A stretch of DNA of 64,000 nt from Falsibacillus pallidus (GCF_003350505.1 NZ_QQAY01000003.1:372001-436000); one strand, 5' to 3'. Shown: positions 18,596 to 28,244, counted from the first letter of the stretch. A program made the numbers and translations. The notes: generated by a model not told the origin, from the sequence alone.

Positions 18596-20740
18596 CTATG
18601 CTACATAAATCATCATACTGATGGCTTCTGCTTCCACCCATTTTCCTTCTGCAGTTTGCAGGTTCTCTAAGAACATCGATTGTCCATTTCCTAAAAGCAT
18701 CCATCTATTTTTGATTTCCGGGAGTTTCACTTTCTTTTTCTCATCTGGATTCAACACTATGAAAATGTGATTCCATTTTCCAAGGTGTCCTACATCCCGA
18801 TAATGGAACCCGATTGTATTCCCTTGAATCGGAACAATCTCAATATGTTCCTTGATCTCTGAATGACCGCTCATCCTGAATGCGGCATGCATTTTTCGAA
18901 AGGCAATCAAGTCTTTGATATAGTTTACATTATCTTGGAACTCCAGACATCTATCCCAGTCCAGCCAGTTGATAGAGTCGGGTTCTTTATAGCTGTTGTC
19001 GATGCCTTTTTTGGTACGGAAAAATTCCTGGCCGGCATGCAAAAAAGGAATGCCCATTGCGAGGATCGTGATGGATGTAGCGAGTCTGTGTCTTTTTTGA
19101 TTCAGCTCAAACTCACCAGGAAAGCAAAAATTGATTTTATCCCATAATGTATGATTATCGTGCGATTCCACATAATTAATGGATTGCCGAGGGGAAAGGA
19201 AGATTCCTTCTGCACCTTTATGGCACCCGCTGCTGCCCATGAATGCCTCAATGGCGGAAGGGACAAGCCTGCTTTTCCCCAATGCATATCCACGGTTATA
19301 TAAGTCAAAGATGCTCCCTTTGATAGTGTCGCGGAAGAAATCGTTGAAAAAGGATATCCCAGGCATCTTCTTGGCATTTTTCAACGCTGCTTTCTCTTCT
19401 TGTGGAAGCGGGGTGTTTAGATCCCATCCCTCTCCCAATATCAGACAGCCCGGATGCAATTCTTCAGCGAGTTTCTTTACTTCTGACATCGTTTGGATAT
19501 CCAAGATTCCCATTAAATCAAGCCTGAACCCATCCACTTTGTATTCTTCAAGCCAAAATCGAACGGAATCTAATATGAACTTCCTTCCCATCCGCCGGTC
19601 AGAGGCAAAGTCGTTCCCTACTCCCGTTCCGTTGGAGGGCATTCCAAATTCATCGTGGCGGAAATAATAGCCTGGAACCAATTGTTCAAAAGAAGATGTT
19701 TCTCTGATATACACATGATTGTAGACTACATCCATTATGACCGCGAGTCCTTTGTGATGGATGGCGTCTATCATATTCTTTAATTCCGTGATCCTTGAAT
19801 AGGGGTCATTTGGATTTGAGCTGTAGCTCCCTTCAGGCACATTGAAAAACAGGGGATTATATCCCCAATTATAAGCATTATCTGTATTTTCATCGGGTAT
19901 GCCCCCGAAATCATTGAAGGGCAGAAGTTCCAAATGAGTCGGGCCTAAATCTGCAATATAATTCAGTCCGGTTACCTGGCCGCCATCATTCATTGAAGGG
20001 CTTGCAGAAAATCCAACATATGTTCCTTTCTGGTCTATACCGCTTTTCGGATGGCTTGTTGCATCTCTTATGTGGACTTCATATATAATCGCATCGTTAG
20101 GTGAGGAGAACACCGGGCGGGAAATTCTCTCTTTTCTTGTTTTGTTCAAGTCAACTATGACGCCCCACTCGCTGTTTTTGGAAACAGCCACTGCATATGG
20201 ATCAACAGCCTGCCTCCATTCTTTATTGACGCAGACTTCGTATTTGTAGAAGATTCCGTCCATGTTCTCCTTGATCTCCAGCACCCAAGCCCCTTTTTCC
20301 TTTCGAATCATGGGCCATTTTTTGCTTTCTGATGTCCCCGGATGAAACGTTATGAGATTTGCTGCAGCTGCAGACGGCGCCCACAGGGTGAAACTACTTG
20401 ATTCACTGGAATAGCTGCAGCCCAGGAACCCATTGAAGTAATGCATTTCGTCAAATGCAGAGGTTCTGATGACTGAACCGATCTGAAGGTCTGTTTTTTC
20501 TCCAAACTCATTTATGATGTAATGGATCTGCCCAAATGGAGGCGTTTTCTGCAATTTGCAAATATACTTCTTTTCAGTCTCCAGAAGAATCGCTTCTTGG
20601 ACTTCCAACTTGCTTATTCCATCTCCCGTTTCCAGCCAAAAATCGGCAGACTCTCCATTCCGATGATGATAGGGAATGAGAACTGCCACTGTATCCATTG
20701 AATCCAGATATGCCTTATATAATCGCTTCTCCTGATCCAT
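18596..20740 (-). CDS. amyX: Type I pullulanase AmyX
   Basis: 714 residues. Hydrolyses alpha-1,6 branch bonds in pullulan and glycogen-like glucans; no signal peptide, so intracellular. N-terminal CBM48-like beta domain (about 110-210), then the GH13 barrel: pullulanase signature YNWGYNP (about 290), nucleophile Asp in DGFRLDLMG (about 400), acid Glu in LILGEGWD (about 432) and YVESHDNHTLWD (about 525). ATG 20740 has AAGAGGTG 6 nt upstream. Follows ytlR by 12 nt, so it reads as the last gene of ytlPQR-amyX. Confidence 0.95.
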   Translation of the reverse strand: MDQEKRLYKAYLDSMDTVAVLIPYHHRNGESADFWLETGDGISKLEVQEAILLETEKKYICKLQKTPPFGQIHYIINEFGEKTDLQIGSVIRTSAFDEMHYFNGFLGCSYSSESSSFTLWAPSAAAANLITFHPGTSESKKWPMIRKEKGAWVLEIKENMDGIFYKYEVCVNKEWRQAVDPYAVAVSKNSEWGVIVDLNKTRKERISRPVFSSPNDAIIYEVHIRDATSHPKSGIDQKGTYVGFSASPSMNDGGQVTGLNYIADLGPTHLELLPFNDFGGIPDENTDNAYNWGYNPLFFNVPEGSYSSNPNDPYSRITELKNMIDAIHHKGLAVIMDVVYNHVYIRETSSFEQLVPGYYFRHDEFGMPSNGTGVGNDFASDRRMGRKFILDSVRFWLEEYKVDGFRLDLMGILDIQTMSEVKKLAEELHPGCLILGEGWDLNTPLPQEEKAALKNAKKMPGISFFNDFFRDTIKGSIFDLYNRGYALGKSRLVPSAIEAFMGSSGCHKGAEGIFLSPRQSINYVESHDNHTLWDKINFCFPGEFELNQKRHRLATSITILAMGIPFLHAGQEFFRTKKGIDNSYKEPDSINWLDWDRCLEFQDNVNYIKDLIAFRKMHAAFRMSGHSEIKEHIEIVPIQGNTIGFHYRDVGHLGKWNHIFIVLNPDEKKKVKLPEIKNRWMLLGNGQSMFLENLQTAEGKWVEAEAISMMIYVA

Positions 20741-20752
20741 CACTAACACCTC

Positions 20753-21670
20753 TTATAAAATCACCCAGCTATTTGGACGAATCTCGATATGTACAGGGGT
20801 CTTCCCAATATATTCCCCGTCTGCATGGACAGGGATGGCGCTTTTGGATTCTATCGTGATGTTCTTTCCTTCGAACGTCTTAACTTCTTTGAATCGGATA
20901 TGGCCGCCCCAAAAAACAGAAATAAAAACGGTGAGGAGCTTCCATTTTGGCAAGCCATTCAGGACAGTAATATTGAATAGACCATCGTTCGGCTTTGCGG
21001 CAGGGGAAATTTTCATTCCACCGCCATAGTATGGATGATTGGAGACCGTAATAAACCACATCCGCGGGAAGTGAAATTCCTCCCCGTCGATATGAAGGAC
21101 AGCGGGTCCCGGTTTATAGGATATAAGTTCCTTTATTAAATAAAATGCATAGATCAGCTTTCCAAGCGACAGCTTGTTCAGCCACTTTTTCAAATTGGAT
21201 TGATTCGCTTTGACTGTAATTTGAGCATCAAAGCCTGCACCTATACTATTCACGAAATGCCCTTTTGGATACTCTGAGGTATGGAATGAACCGGCATCCA
21301 ATTCCATTCCTTCCTCTTCCATTAACGCAAGTATGCGCTTCAAGCTATCCCTCGGGCTCTTCGGCAAACCGAATCCCCTTGCGAAGTCGTTCCCGGATCC
21401 AGCAGGTATATAAGCCACCTTCATCCCTTCAAAACCAATTGCCCCATTGATCACTTCATTGACTGTGCCGTCGCCGCCGACAGCTGTGACCACTGCACGG
21501 TCCTCTGGCAATCTGGCAATCTCATTAACTATTTCAGTCGCATGCTGGGGGGATTCTGTGAAATGGATAGAATGCGGCGAGTCTTGCAGCTCTTTTTTCA
21601 GTTCGTTCCAAATCTTCAGGGAATATCCATTCTTTGCTTGCGGGTTGACAATGAAATGCAATGCAGCCAT
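20753..21670 (-). CDS. ytlR: YtlR, diacylglycerol-kinase family lipid kinase
   Basis: 305 residues. N-terminal FIVNPQAKNG and the nucleotide motif TAVGGDGTVNEVING (about 58-72), then PAGSGNDFARG (about 88) and a beta-rich C-terminal domain: the DAGK/YegS/BmrU family. Acts on a lipid substrate; which one is unknown. ATG 21670 shares its A with the TGA of ytlQ, so translation is coupled. Confidence 0.9.
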   Translation of the reverse strand: MAALHFIVNPQAKNGYSLKIWNELKKELQDSPHSIHFTESPQHATEIVNEIARLPEDRAVVTAVGGDGTVNEVINGAIGFEGMKVAYIPAGSGNDFARGFGLPKSPRDSLKRILALMEEEGMELDAGSFHTSEYPKGHFVNSIGAGFDAQITVKANQSNLKKWLNKLSLGKLIYAFYLIKELISYKPGPAVLHIDGEEFHFPRMWFITVSNHPYYGGGMKISPAAKPNDGLFNITVLNGLPKWKLLTVFISVFWGGHIRFKEVKTFEGKNITIESKSAIPVHADGEYIGKTPVHIEIRPNSWVIL

Positions 21671-22644
21671 CAATCCATTTCCTCCTCTTCGATAAGGAGG
21701 TTATTGTCAGCATTCCATCCTTGCCGTTTAAATCCAACGGTATGGGTATGCTCAAATAAAGCCTGTACTGCTTTTAACTGCATATGTTTAATTGGAGAAT
21801 TGAGATTCCTCTGCTGGTCAAACCAATCATTGAATGTTCGTTTATCCAAGAGAGCCGTATCGTATGGGCCATTTGGATAATCAATATAGCCGTCCCTGAA
21901 TACAACCGCTTTTTTAATAGGAAACTCTACTTGATGAAGTTGAAAAATACGGGCAATTATTTTTTCCATACGTGACAAAGCTATAAGTGGATTCAGTGTC
22001 TTACTGGAATCTTTTCCATCCCTTTTTTCCCAGAAGTGCTCTTTGGAACCTATATAGACAGCATCCTGATTACCCTCCAAAAAAGTCAAACACCAAATGG
22101 CGGTTGGTGAAGCAACCATGATATCCATATCAACCGGTGCATTTTTCACTAAGAATACAGGCTCATATAAGACAAGGAACGAATCCGGGAATCTTTGCAG
22201 CAAGAAACGAAGCTTCACGTCGTCAAAATACTTATCATCGATATATGACTTCGCTGTTATGGTAGAGCTTGCCCATTTCAATTGAAAGGCAAGGAGCTGA
22301 TTCAAAAAATCCTGTTTCAGCTCATCTTCTGTCATTGGATGATCTGAATGAAACGTGAAGGCTGGAACCTCATCTTCCGTCTGAAAAGGGACTTCGCTCT
22401 CTTCCTCTGCTTGGTCCCTCCTGAAAAAGTCCTTTACCTTGTCAAAAATGCCCTGCTTTCCTTCGACCATTTGCTTGAATTCTTGGAGTTTCAGAAATTC
22501 GGCATCCCCATTTTTTTGGTCTTCCCATTCCTGTTTCCATTTTCCCCAATGCTGCTTCTTCAATCGAATATATTGGGTCGGATAACGATAAATATCAGTT
22601 TCGTATCGGGAAATATAGTCTTGAAGTTTAATTAGCTGCGCCAT
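21670..22644 (-). CDS. ytlQ: YtlQ-like protein
   Basis: 324 residues, soluble. Basic, aromatic N-terminus (KLQDYISRYETDIYRYPTQ), acidic middle (about 85-110), and a C-terminal half with MDIMVASPTAIWCLTF (about 178) and KKAVVFRDGYIDYP (about 248) that could be a nuclease-related (NERD-like) fold; this is inference. Conserved in Bacillus between ytlP and ytlR, unknown role. ATG directly abuts the TAA of ytlP. Confidence 0.85.
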   Translation of the reverse strand: MAQLIKLQDYISRYETDIYRYPTQYIRLKKQHWGKWKQEWEDQKNGDAEFLKLQEFKQMVEGKQGIFDKVKDFFRRDQAEEESEVPFQTEDEVPAFTFHSDHPMTEDELKQDFLNQLLAFQLKWASSTITAKSYIDDKYFDDVKLRFLLQRFPDSFLVLYEPVFLVKNAPVDMDIMVASPTAIWCLTFLEGNQDAVYIGSKEHFWEKRDGKDSSKTLNPLIALSRMEKIIARIFQLHQVEFPIKKAVVFRDGYIDYPNGPYDTALLDKRTFNDWFDQQRNLNSPIKHMQLKAVQALFEHTHTVGFKRQGWNADNNLLIEEEEMD

Positions 22645-23229
22645 TTATTTCTCCCCCTCTGCTGTCTCCTTAAGAATCCATTTTTTAACTGCTTCATATT
22701 TAGGAATCCGATCAAGATGTGTCTGATAGAGAATGATTTCGGAAATACTAAACGAAGGTTTATCAACTTTTGCTTCGGAAGCTTTTCGAAGTTCATCGCT
22801 GCTGAACAATTTTTGTCCATCCCATTTTCTGGCCAATGTTATGTGGGGATTGAATGGCTTCTTATCTAATTCCATACCTGCTGATTCAACCGCTTCTTTG
22901 ACAGCATTCTGCAGCCTATTAAGATACTCGGGCACATGAATTCCATCTCAGAAAACCCGTGGGGAATCCTGCTTTCCAAAAACACCAAGATCGGCTAAAG
23001 ATGCGGGGAGATCACTGTATCCCGCAATGGCTTTAGCAACATTCTCCTTCACTTTAAGAAGCTGTCTTTCCGGAACCTCTCCAAGAAAAGCGAGAGTTAA
23101 ATGGTAGTCCTCCCAATGCACCCATTTTTTGAAGGGAAACGGATTTTTGATTTCTTGACACCATTGTTTCAGAAATTGCTTCACTTCTTTTGGAAGGGAA
23201 ACGGCAATAAAATAATGTGGTTTTGTCAT
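22645..23229 (-). pseudogene. ytlP: ytlP (ThpR-like RNA 2',3'-cyclic phosphodiesterase) interrupted by an in-frame TGA
   Basis: A 2H-phosphoesterase gene of normal family size, read in one frame except for one TGA at 22945-22947. First catalytic motif HLTL (in YHLTLAFLG, about residue 46), second HITL (in NPHITLARK) after the stop. The codon run reads S-P-R-V-F-stop-D-G-I-H-V, where relatives of the LigT family have a hydrophobic/Trp residue, so TGG to TGA is the simplest change. Truncated product keeps only one of two catalytic motifs. First gene of the ytlPQR-amyX operon, which stays open and coupled downstream. Either a real lesion, UGA read-through, or a sequencing error. ATG 23229 follows AAAGGACG. 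Confidence 0.88.
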
Positions 23230-23393
23230 TTTCAACGTCCTTTAATTAAAATCGTTATTCATATTTTAGCAAAATTTCCACTGTTTCACACATAAGGTTT
23301 TTTCAAATGCCCTCAGGCGTATCGGTTGATTGAGATCCCGGAACAAAGTAAGATGAAAATAGAGATCATTGCTTCAGGAAAGGAAGTTTTATC

Positions 23394-24323
23394 ATGAAAG
23401 TTGTTAATAACATTGCCGAATTAATCGGTGAAACTCCACTTGTAAAATTAAATAGGCTGAACCCTGAAAAAGGGGCAGATGTATATGTGAAGCTTGAATT
23501 TTATAATCCAAGTAAAAGCGTCAAAGACCGTGCAGCATTCAATATGATCATTGAGGCGGAAGAAAAGGGGCTTCTTAAGGAAGGAGCTACGATCATTGAA
23601 CCGACGAGCGGGAATACTGGAATCGGCCTGGCAATGAATGCTGCTGCCCGCGGATATAAAGCCATCCTCGTTATGCCGGATACGATGACGCAGGAAAGAA
23701 TCAACCTTTTGAAGGCATACGGTGCTAAAGTAGTATTGACGCCGGGGGACGAAAAAATGCCAGGTGCCATTAAGAAAGCCAAGGAACTTTGCGAAGAAAT
23801 CGAGAATAGCTACATGCCGATGCAATTCGAAAACCAGGCCAATCCAGATGCACACCGCAAGACCACTGCCCTTGAAATCATCGAAGCTGTGGAAGAACTC
23901 GGCAAACCTCTTTCCGCATTTGTGGCAACAGCCGGTACAGGCGGGACAATAACCGGTACAGGAGAAGTATTGAAGGAAAAATATCCGGACATCCAAATCC
24001 ATGTGGCTGAGCCAGCTGGATCACCAGTCCTTTCAGGAGGCAAACCGGGTAAACATAAATTAGTGGGTACGAGTCCGGGATTCGTTCCAGATACACTGAA
24101 TCAAGAAGTATACGATAAAATCTATCAAATTAAAGACGAAGATGCTTATGAAACAGCACGAAGAATGGCAAGGGAAGAAGGAATTCTTGTAGGCCCTTCA
24201 TCAGGCGCTGCCTGCTTTGCGGCCATTGAAACAGCGAAGACCATGCCGGAAGGCTCCATTGTGATCTGCATCGCCTGCGATACAGGGGAACGCTATCTCT
24301 CCGGTGATCTGTTCAATTTTTAA
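23394..24323 (+). CDS. ytkP: Cysteine synthase (O-acetylserine thiol-lyase) family
   Basis: 309 residues. PLP enzyme making cysteine from O-acetylserine and sulfide. PLP lysine in NPSKSVKDRAAF (Lys about residue 43), phosphate-binding TSGNTGIG (about 71), GTGGTITGTG (about 178) and the C-terminal GPSSGAA (about 264). ATG 23394 follows AAAGGAAG. By position it corresponds to B. subtilis ytkP; a second CysK elsewhere is likely, so its exact substrate is not settled. Confidence 0.92.
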   Translation: MKVVNNIAELIGETPLVKLNRLNPEKGADVYVKLEFYNPSKSVKDRAAFNMIIEAEEKGLLKEGATIIEPTSGNTGIGLAMNAAARGYKAILVMPDTMTQERINLLKAYGAKVVLTPGDEKMPGAIKKAKELCEEIENSYMPMQFENQANPDAHRKTTALEIIEAVEELGKPLSAFVATAGTGGTITGTGEVLKEKYPDIQIHVAEPAGSPVLSGGKPGKHKLVGTSPGFVPDTLNQEVYDKIYQIKDEDAYETARRMAREEGILVGPSSGAACFAAIETAKTMPEGSIVICIACDTGERYLSGDLFNF

Positions 24324-24329
24324 TTTAAC

Positions 24330-24372
24330 AAAAAAGAGGCATGGACCTTTATCGGGTCCATGCCTCTTTTTC
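24330..24372. terminator. Bidirectional terminator
   Basis: AAAAAGAGGCATGGACC and GGTCCATGCCTCTTTTT, perfect long stem between convergent ytkP and dat. Confidence 0.92.
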
Positions 24373-24386
24373 TATATCATTGCAGC

Positions 24387-25250
24387 TTAAGTATTCTGAA
24401 GGAGCGTGCATTCCTTTTGGATATGCTGAGAGAACAGTTCTTGAAGCTTTCTTGTCATCGATCCCGGCACCCCTTCACCGATCACCGTTTTATCAACCTG
24501 GATGATCGGCATGACTTCTGAAGTAGTGCTTCCAAGAAACACTTCGTCCGCTGCCAGCAACTGTTCAACTGTAAATTCCTTTTCTACGAATGGAACAGCA
24601 TTTTCTGCACACACCTTCTGGATCACTTGACGCGTGATTCCGTTAAGGATCAGATTGGTTGCAGGATGTGTCATGACAGTTCCATCTTTGACGATGAATA
24701 CATTGGAGGACGATCCTTCCGTCACAATCTCCCCGCGATGCTGAATTGCTTCGTAGCAATCCGACTCAGCAGCTTTCTGCTTCGCCAAAATGTTGCCTAG
24801 AAGATTCAAGCTTTTGATATCGCACCGCAGCCAGCGTATATCTTCGACCAGCAGGGTTTTAACCCCTTTATCAAGCGAAGCCTCTGGCCTTGGCATTTCT
24901 CTCGTATAAGCGATGTAGGAGCATGCCACATCTTTTAGAGGAAATGCATGCTGCCGCGGGGCAATCCCCCGGGAGAACTGCATATAAATGATTCCAGTTT
25001 CAAGCATATTTTCATCGATGAGCCTTGCTGCATGACTTTTGATTTCATCCTTTTGATAATGGATTTTCAGGCCAATCTTTTCAGCACTTTCATAGAGACG
25101 CTTCAGATGTTCTTCAGCTGTATACATCTTGCCGTTGTAAACTCTGATGACTTCGTAAATGCCATCCCCGAATTGATAGCCTCTGTCTTCAATATCCATT
25201 ACCGCATCTTTGCGTTCAATCAGTTCCCCATTAACGATGACTTTTTCCAT
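24387..25250 (-). CDS. dat: D-amino acid aminotransferase
   Basis: 287 residues, fold-type IV PLP transaminase. It interconverts D-alanine and D-glutamate with 2-oxo acids, supplying cell-wall D-amino acids. N-terminal MEDRGYQFGDGIYEVIRVY-like segment (DIEDRGYQFGDGIYE, about 20-34), PLP lysine in DIKSLNLL (Lys about 145), EGSSSNVFIV (about 178). ATG 25250 follows GGGGGAGC. Follows pepV by 40 nt and is probably cotranscribed with it. Confidence 0.94.
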   Translation of the reverse strand: MEKVIVNGELIERKDAVMDIEDRGYQFGDGIYEVIRVYNGKMYTAEEHLKRLYESAEKIGLKIHYQKDEIKSHAARLIDENMLETGIIYMQFSRGIAPRQHAFPLKDVACSYIAYTREMPRPEASLDKGVKTLLVEDIRWLRCDIKSLNLLGNILAKQKAAESDCYEAIQHRGEIVTEGSSSNVFIVKDGTVMTHPATNLILNGITRQVIQKVCAENAVPFVEKEFTVEQLLAADEVFLGSTTSEVMPIIQVDKTVIGEGVPGSMTRKLQELFSQHIQKECTLLQNT

Positions 25251-25290
25251 CCTGCTCCCCCGTTTCTATCAAATGTGTATATCTATTTCC

Positions 25291-26706
25291 TTACTCCCCG
25301 GCCAACTCAAAGATTGCCTGTGCGTATAATGCAGTTGCCCTGAAAAGATCTTCAAGGAACATGTATTCATCTTTCTGATGGGCGACATCCGGTCTACCCG
25401 GAAATAGGGGCCCAAATGCCACTCCGGATTTCAAGGAACGGGCGTAAGTTCCTCCGCCTATGCTGATTAGCTCCGCTTTCTCACCAGTCTGCTCTTCGTA
25501 GACTTTCTTCAGCTTTTGAATAAGTGGATCGCTTTCTTCCACATGATGCGGTTTGGAATCAGTGAAGTTTTCGACTGCTATCCCCTGTTCCTCAAGCTTT
25601 TTCCATACTGCTTCCTTCTTTTCATCCAAATCAAATGTGACAGGATAACGCATATTCAACCCAAGTCGTCCGCCTTTACCTTCTTCATAATGAAGCTTGC
25701 CGACATTGATGGTCAGATCCCCTGTAATTTCATCACTGTAAGCGAAGCCCATCGCTTTGCCCCTTGAATCCTGGAAAAATGTCTTTTGGATAAATTGTAT
25801 GAAAGATGCAGCATTTTCATCCATTTGAAAACCAGCTAAAAAATTGGCCAGATGAAGTCCAGCACTCTTTCCTAAGTCCGGCTCCATTCCATGGGCAGAC
25901 TGACCTTTCATTTCAAGAATCAGGTCCCCGCTCTCTACATAACATTTCCCTTCAAGCTCCCATTTCTTTATGTAGTCATCAAACTGCTGTATAAGGTCTG
26001 AATGGTCTCCCTCCACTTCCAGGATTGCTTTTGCAAAATCAGGAACCATATTGTATCTTCTGCCTGAATCGAACTTTGTAACAGTCATGAACGATGCTTT
26101 GGCTTCTCCTGACGGCTTCCACACTAAATCATAATCTGCTATTCCTTTTTCGGCATAGATGATAGGGAAGTCAGCATCCGGAGCAAATCCCATTGCCGGC
26201 ATTTCTTCTTTGCTGAAATAGTGCTCGACACATCTCCAATCACTTTCTTCATCTGTCCCAATGATCATCCTTACTCTTTTTGAGAGAGGAAGCCCAAGTT
26301 CTTTTACAATTTTCATGGCATAATAGGCAGCCATAGTCGGCCCCTTATCATCGATTGCGCCGCGCGCGTAAATCTTTCCATCACTGATTTCCCCGCCATA
26401 TGGGTCAAACGTCCATCCATCTCCTTCTGGCACTACATCAACATGGCACAGAATCCCTAACAGTTCATCCCCTGCACCCATTTCAAGATGGCCTCCATAG
26501 GAATCAACATTTTTGCTTGTGAAACCGTCTTTCTCTCCCAGTTCCAATAGATACATCAGGGCTTCTTTCACCCCTTGTCCAAATGGTGCATCTTCTGAGC
26601 GATTCTCCTCATCGAGTACACTTTTAATTTGGAGAAATTTCTGCAGATCCCCAAGAAGATCTTCCTTACGCTTTTCCACTTCTTCCATCCAATTGATATT
26701 TGTCAT
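25291..26706 (-). CDS. pepV: Dipeptidase PepV (M20 family)
   Basis: 471 residues. Zinc dipeptidase: HVDVVPEGDGW (about residue 86-96), DDKGPTMAA (about 118), catalytic TDEESDWR (about 151-158), a lid domain in the middle and YAEKGIADYDL. Cytoplasmic breakdown of dipeptides. The frame opens with a TTG one codon earlier, but GGAAGGAG is 8 nt before ATG 26706. By position it matches B. subtilis ytjP. Confidence 0.95.
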   Translation of the reverse strand: MTNINWMEEVEKRKEDLLGDLQKFLQIKSVLDEENRSEDAPFGQGVKEALMYLLELGEKDGFTSKNVDSYGGHLEMGAGDELLGILCHVDVVPEGDGWTFDPYGGEISDGKIYARGAIDDKGPTMAAYYAMKIVKELGLPLSKRVRMIIGTDEESDWRCVEHYFSKEEMPAMGFAPDADFPIIYAEKGIADYDLVWKPSGEAKASFMTVTKFDSGRRYNMVPDFAKAILEVEGDHSDLIQQFDDYIKKWELEGKCYVESGDLILEMKGQSAHGMEPDLGKSAGLHLANFLAGFQMDENAASFIQFIQKTFFQDSRGKAMGFAYSDEITGDLTINVGKLHYEEGKGGRLGLNMRYPVTFDLDEKKEAVWKKLEEQGIAVENFTDSKPHHVEESDPLIQKLKKVYEEQTGEKAELISIGGGTYARSLKSGVAFGPLFPGRPDVAHQKDEYMFLEDLFRATALYAQAIFELAGE

Positions 26707-27131
26707 CAATCATGCTCCTTCCAATAATCGATATTCATTTATGTAATGTATGTTACTACTATCAAACATTAAAAGACAACTTGTCCACCCTTAAAAATAG
26801 TAAATCACATCACGATATGTTTCTATTCCACTAAAAATGGATAAATAACTGTTAAAGGCATATTTCCAGGCAGATGCTTCATACTATTAAAGAAATAAAG
26901 GTGAATGTTGGAAACAGATTAATTTTTTTGTAAAATTCAGCATTTTCCTAGATATTTCTTTTTAGTAGGAGTACAATATAGGTGTCTGACATCTTAGAAA
27001 AAAATAATCGTGAATCGTAAAGGAGTTGTCTGCTCGGAGATCATTATTGCAAGGTGATTAAAGGTCATTCCTTTAATCTAGGAAGCCGTCCGTAATCTTT
27101 GCCAAAGGTAAAATGATGAGGGAGTGGTTTT
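26707..27131. other. 425-bp spacer upstream of ytzE
   Basis: AT-rich, no credible gene on either strand. It holds the pepV upstream region and the ytzE leader. The leader contains a perfect 8-bp inverted repeat, ATTAAAGG-N5-CCTTTAAT, at 27057-27077, and a possible -10 TACAAT near 26975. No known riboswitch fold was recognised. Confidence 0.6.
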
Positions 27132-27353
27132 TTGAAACCTTCAACAAACCGAATGTTAACCCGGATTAAATCAGTGTATATGTTCATTAAAGACCATGGG
27201 ACTGTATCTACTCAAGATTTAGTAGATGAATTCGGAATTACACCCCGTACCGTTCAAAGAGACTTAAATGTATTAGAATATAATAATCTAGTTGAAAGTC
27301 CAAGTCGGGGAAAATGGTCAACCACTGAGAAGCGAGTTAAGATGTCATCGTGA
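27132..27353 (+). CDS. ytzE: YtzE, small DeoR-type helix-turn-helix protein
   Basis: 73 residues, consisting of little more than the DNA-binding domain: ...HGTVSTQDLVDEFGITPRTVQRDL (helix-turn-helix, about residues 24-47) and a wing. It lacks the sugar-binding domain of full DeoR regulators, so effector sensing is not expected. Start is TTG 27132 with GGGAG 8 nt upstream; ATG at 27153 is an alternative. Target unknown. Confidence 0.88.
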   Translation: MKPSTNRMLTRIKSVYMFIKDHGTVSTQDLVDEFGITPRTVQRDLNVLEYNNLVESPSRGKWSTTEKRVKMSS

Positions 27354-27414
27354 AACACTAAAGAATCTCTTTTTTCGAGAGGCTCGTACTGAATTTTAAT
27401 ATCGAATTAATTTT

Positions 27415-27464
27415 AAAGGGGCTGGTCCATATGTGCAGTGCACATTATTGGGCCAGCCCCTTTA
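27415..27464. terminator. Bidirectional terminator
   Basis: AAAGGGGCTGG and CCAGCCCCTTT arms around a loop that itself contains TGCAGTGCA, between convergent ytzE and ytzG. Confidence 0.85.
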
Positions 27465-27470
27465 CGGCTA

Positions 27471-28184
27471 TTATTCATTCGATTTTAGCATTTCTACTTC
27501 TTCATCCGTCAACTCACGATAATCACCGAGTTCCAGTTCTTCATCCAAGGGGAGCGGCCCCATTGATATCCTCTTCAAATACATGACTCTTTTGCCGACA
27601 GATTCAAACATCCTCTTCACCTGATGGAATTTACCCTCAGTAATGGTCAATTCAATATCCGAAGTGATGCCTGATTTAAGGATTTTTAAAATGCCCGGCT
27701 TTGTATGGTAGCCGTCATCAAGCGTAACCCCATCTGCAAATGCCTTTACATCCTCTTCTGTCACTTCTTGGTCGATGACAGCAAAATATGTTTTAGGAAC
27801 ATGCTTCTTCGGGGAAAGGAGCTGATGTGAAAGATGTCCGTCATTTGTCAAGATTAAAAGACCTTCTGTATCTTTATCGAGCCTCCCTACTGGAAACGGG
27901 GACCTGGCCGCATCCTCCATGGCCAAAATATCCACAACCGTTTCATCCCTGGAGTCTTCCGTAGCCGAAACAACGCCTGGAGGCTTATTCATCATGAAGT
28001 AAACAAACTCTTTATAAATGACTTCTTCGCCATTCACTATTACGGCATCTTCTTCAGGATTCACATGCATCTTGGCATCCTTGACTACTTCCCCGTTCAG
28101 CTTGATGCCGCCAGTCTTCAAGAGTTTCTTTACTTCTTTTCTGCTTCCGTACCCGACATTAGCTAATAATTTATCTATTCTCAA
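27471..28184 (-). CDS. ytzG: 16S rRNA pseudouridine synthase, RsuA family
   Basis: 237 residues: N-terminal S4 RNA-binding domain (MRIDKLLANVGYGSRKEVKKLL) and the catalytic GRLDKDTEGLLILTNDG motif with its Asp near residue 102. Probably forms a pseudouridine in 16S rRNA. Start is TTG 28184, since AAGGGAAGAG lies just upstream and S4 domains begin at this point. Ends 60 nt after ytgP's start region on the same strand. Confidence 0.92.
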   Translation of the reverse strand: MRIDKLLANVGYGSRKEVKKLLKTGGIKLNGEVVKDAKMHVNPEEDAVIVNGEEVIYKEFVYFMMNKPPGVVSATEDSRDETVVDILAMEDAARSPFPVGRLDKDTEGLLILTNDGHLSHQLLSPKKHVPKTYFAVIDQEVTEEDVKAFADGVTLDDGYHTKPGILKILKSGITSDIELTITEGKFHQVKRMFESVGKRVMYLKRISMGPLPLDEELELGDYRELTDEEVEMLKSNE

Positions 28185-28202
28185 ATGAATCTCTTCCCTT
28201 CA

Positions 28203-28240
28203 GAAAAAGCGGAATCTAGAGCCTAGAATCCGCTTTTTTA
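28203..28240 (-). terminator. Terminator after ytgP
   Basis: AAAAAGCGGATTCTAG and CTAGATTCCGCTTTTT arms; lies between ytgP and ytzG, both on minus. Confidence 0.85.
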
Positions 28241-28244
28241 TTTC

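Noticed and set aside
18444-18704. 86-codon frame joining amyX end and the spacer
   Set aside because: First half is an out-of-frame reading of amyX; amyX itself ends at normal length.
22945-22947. TGA as selenocysteine codon
   Set aside because: 2H phosphoesterases need no Sec, and the position fits a Trp/hydrophobic residue; no selenocysteine element recognised.
22645-23235. Two separate genes for the halves of ytlP
   Set aside because: Same frame, each half holds one of the two catalytic motifs, and the second half has no convincing start signal.
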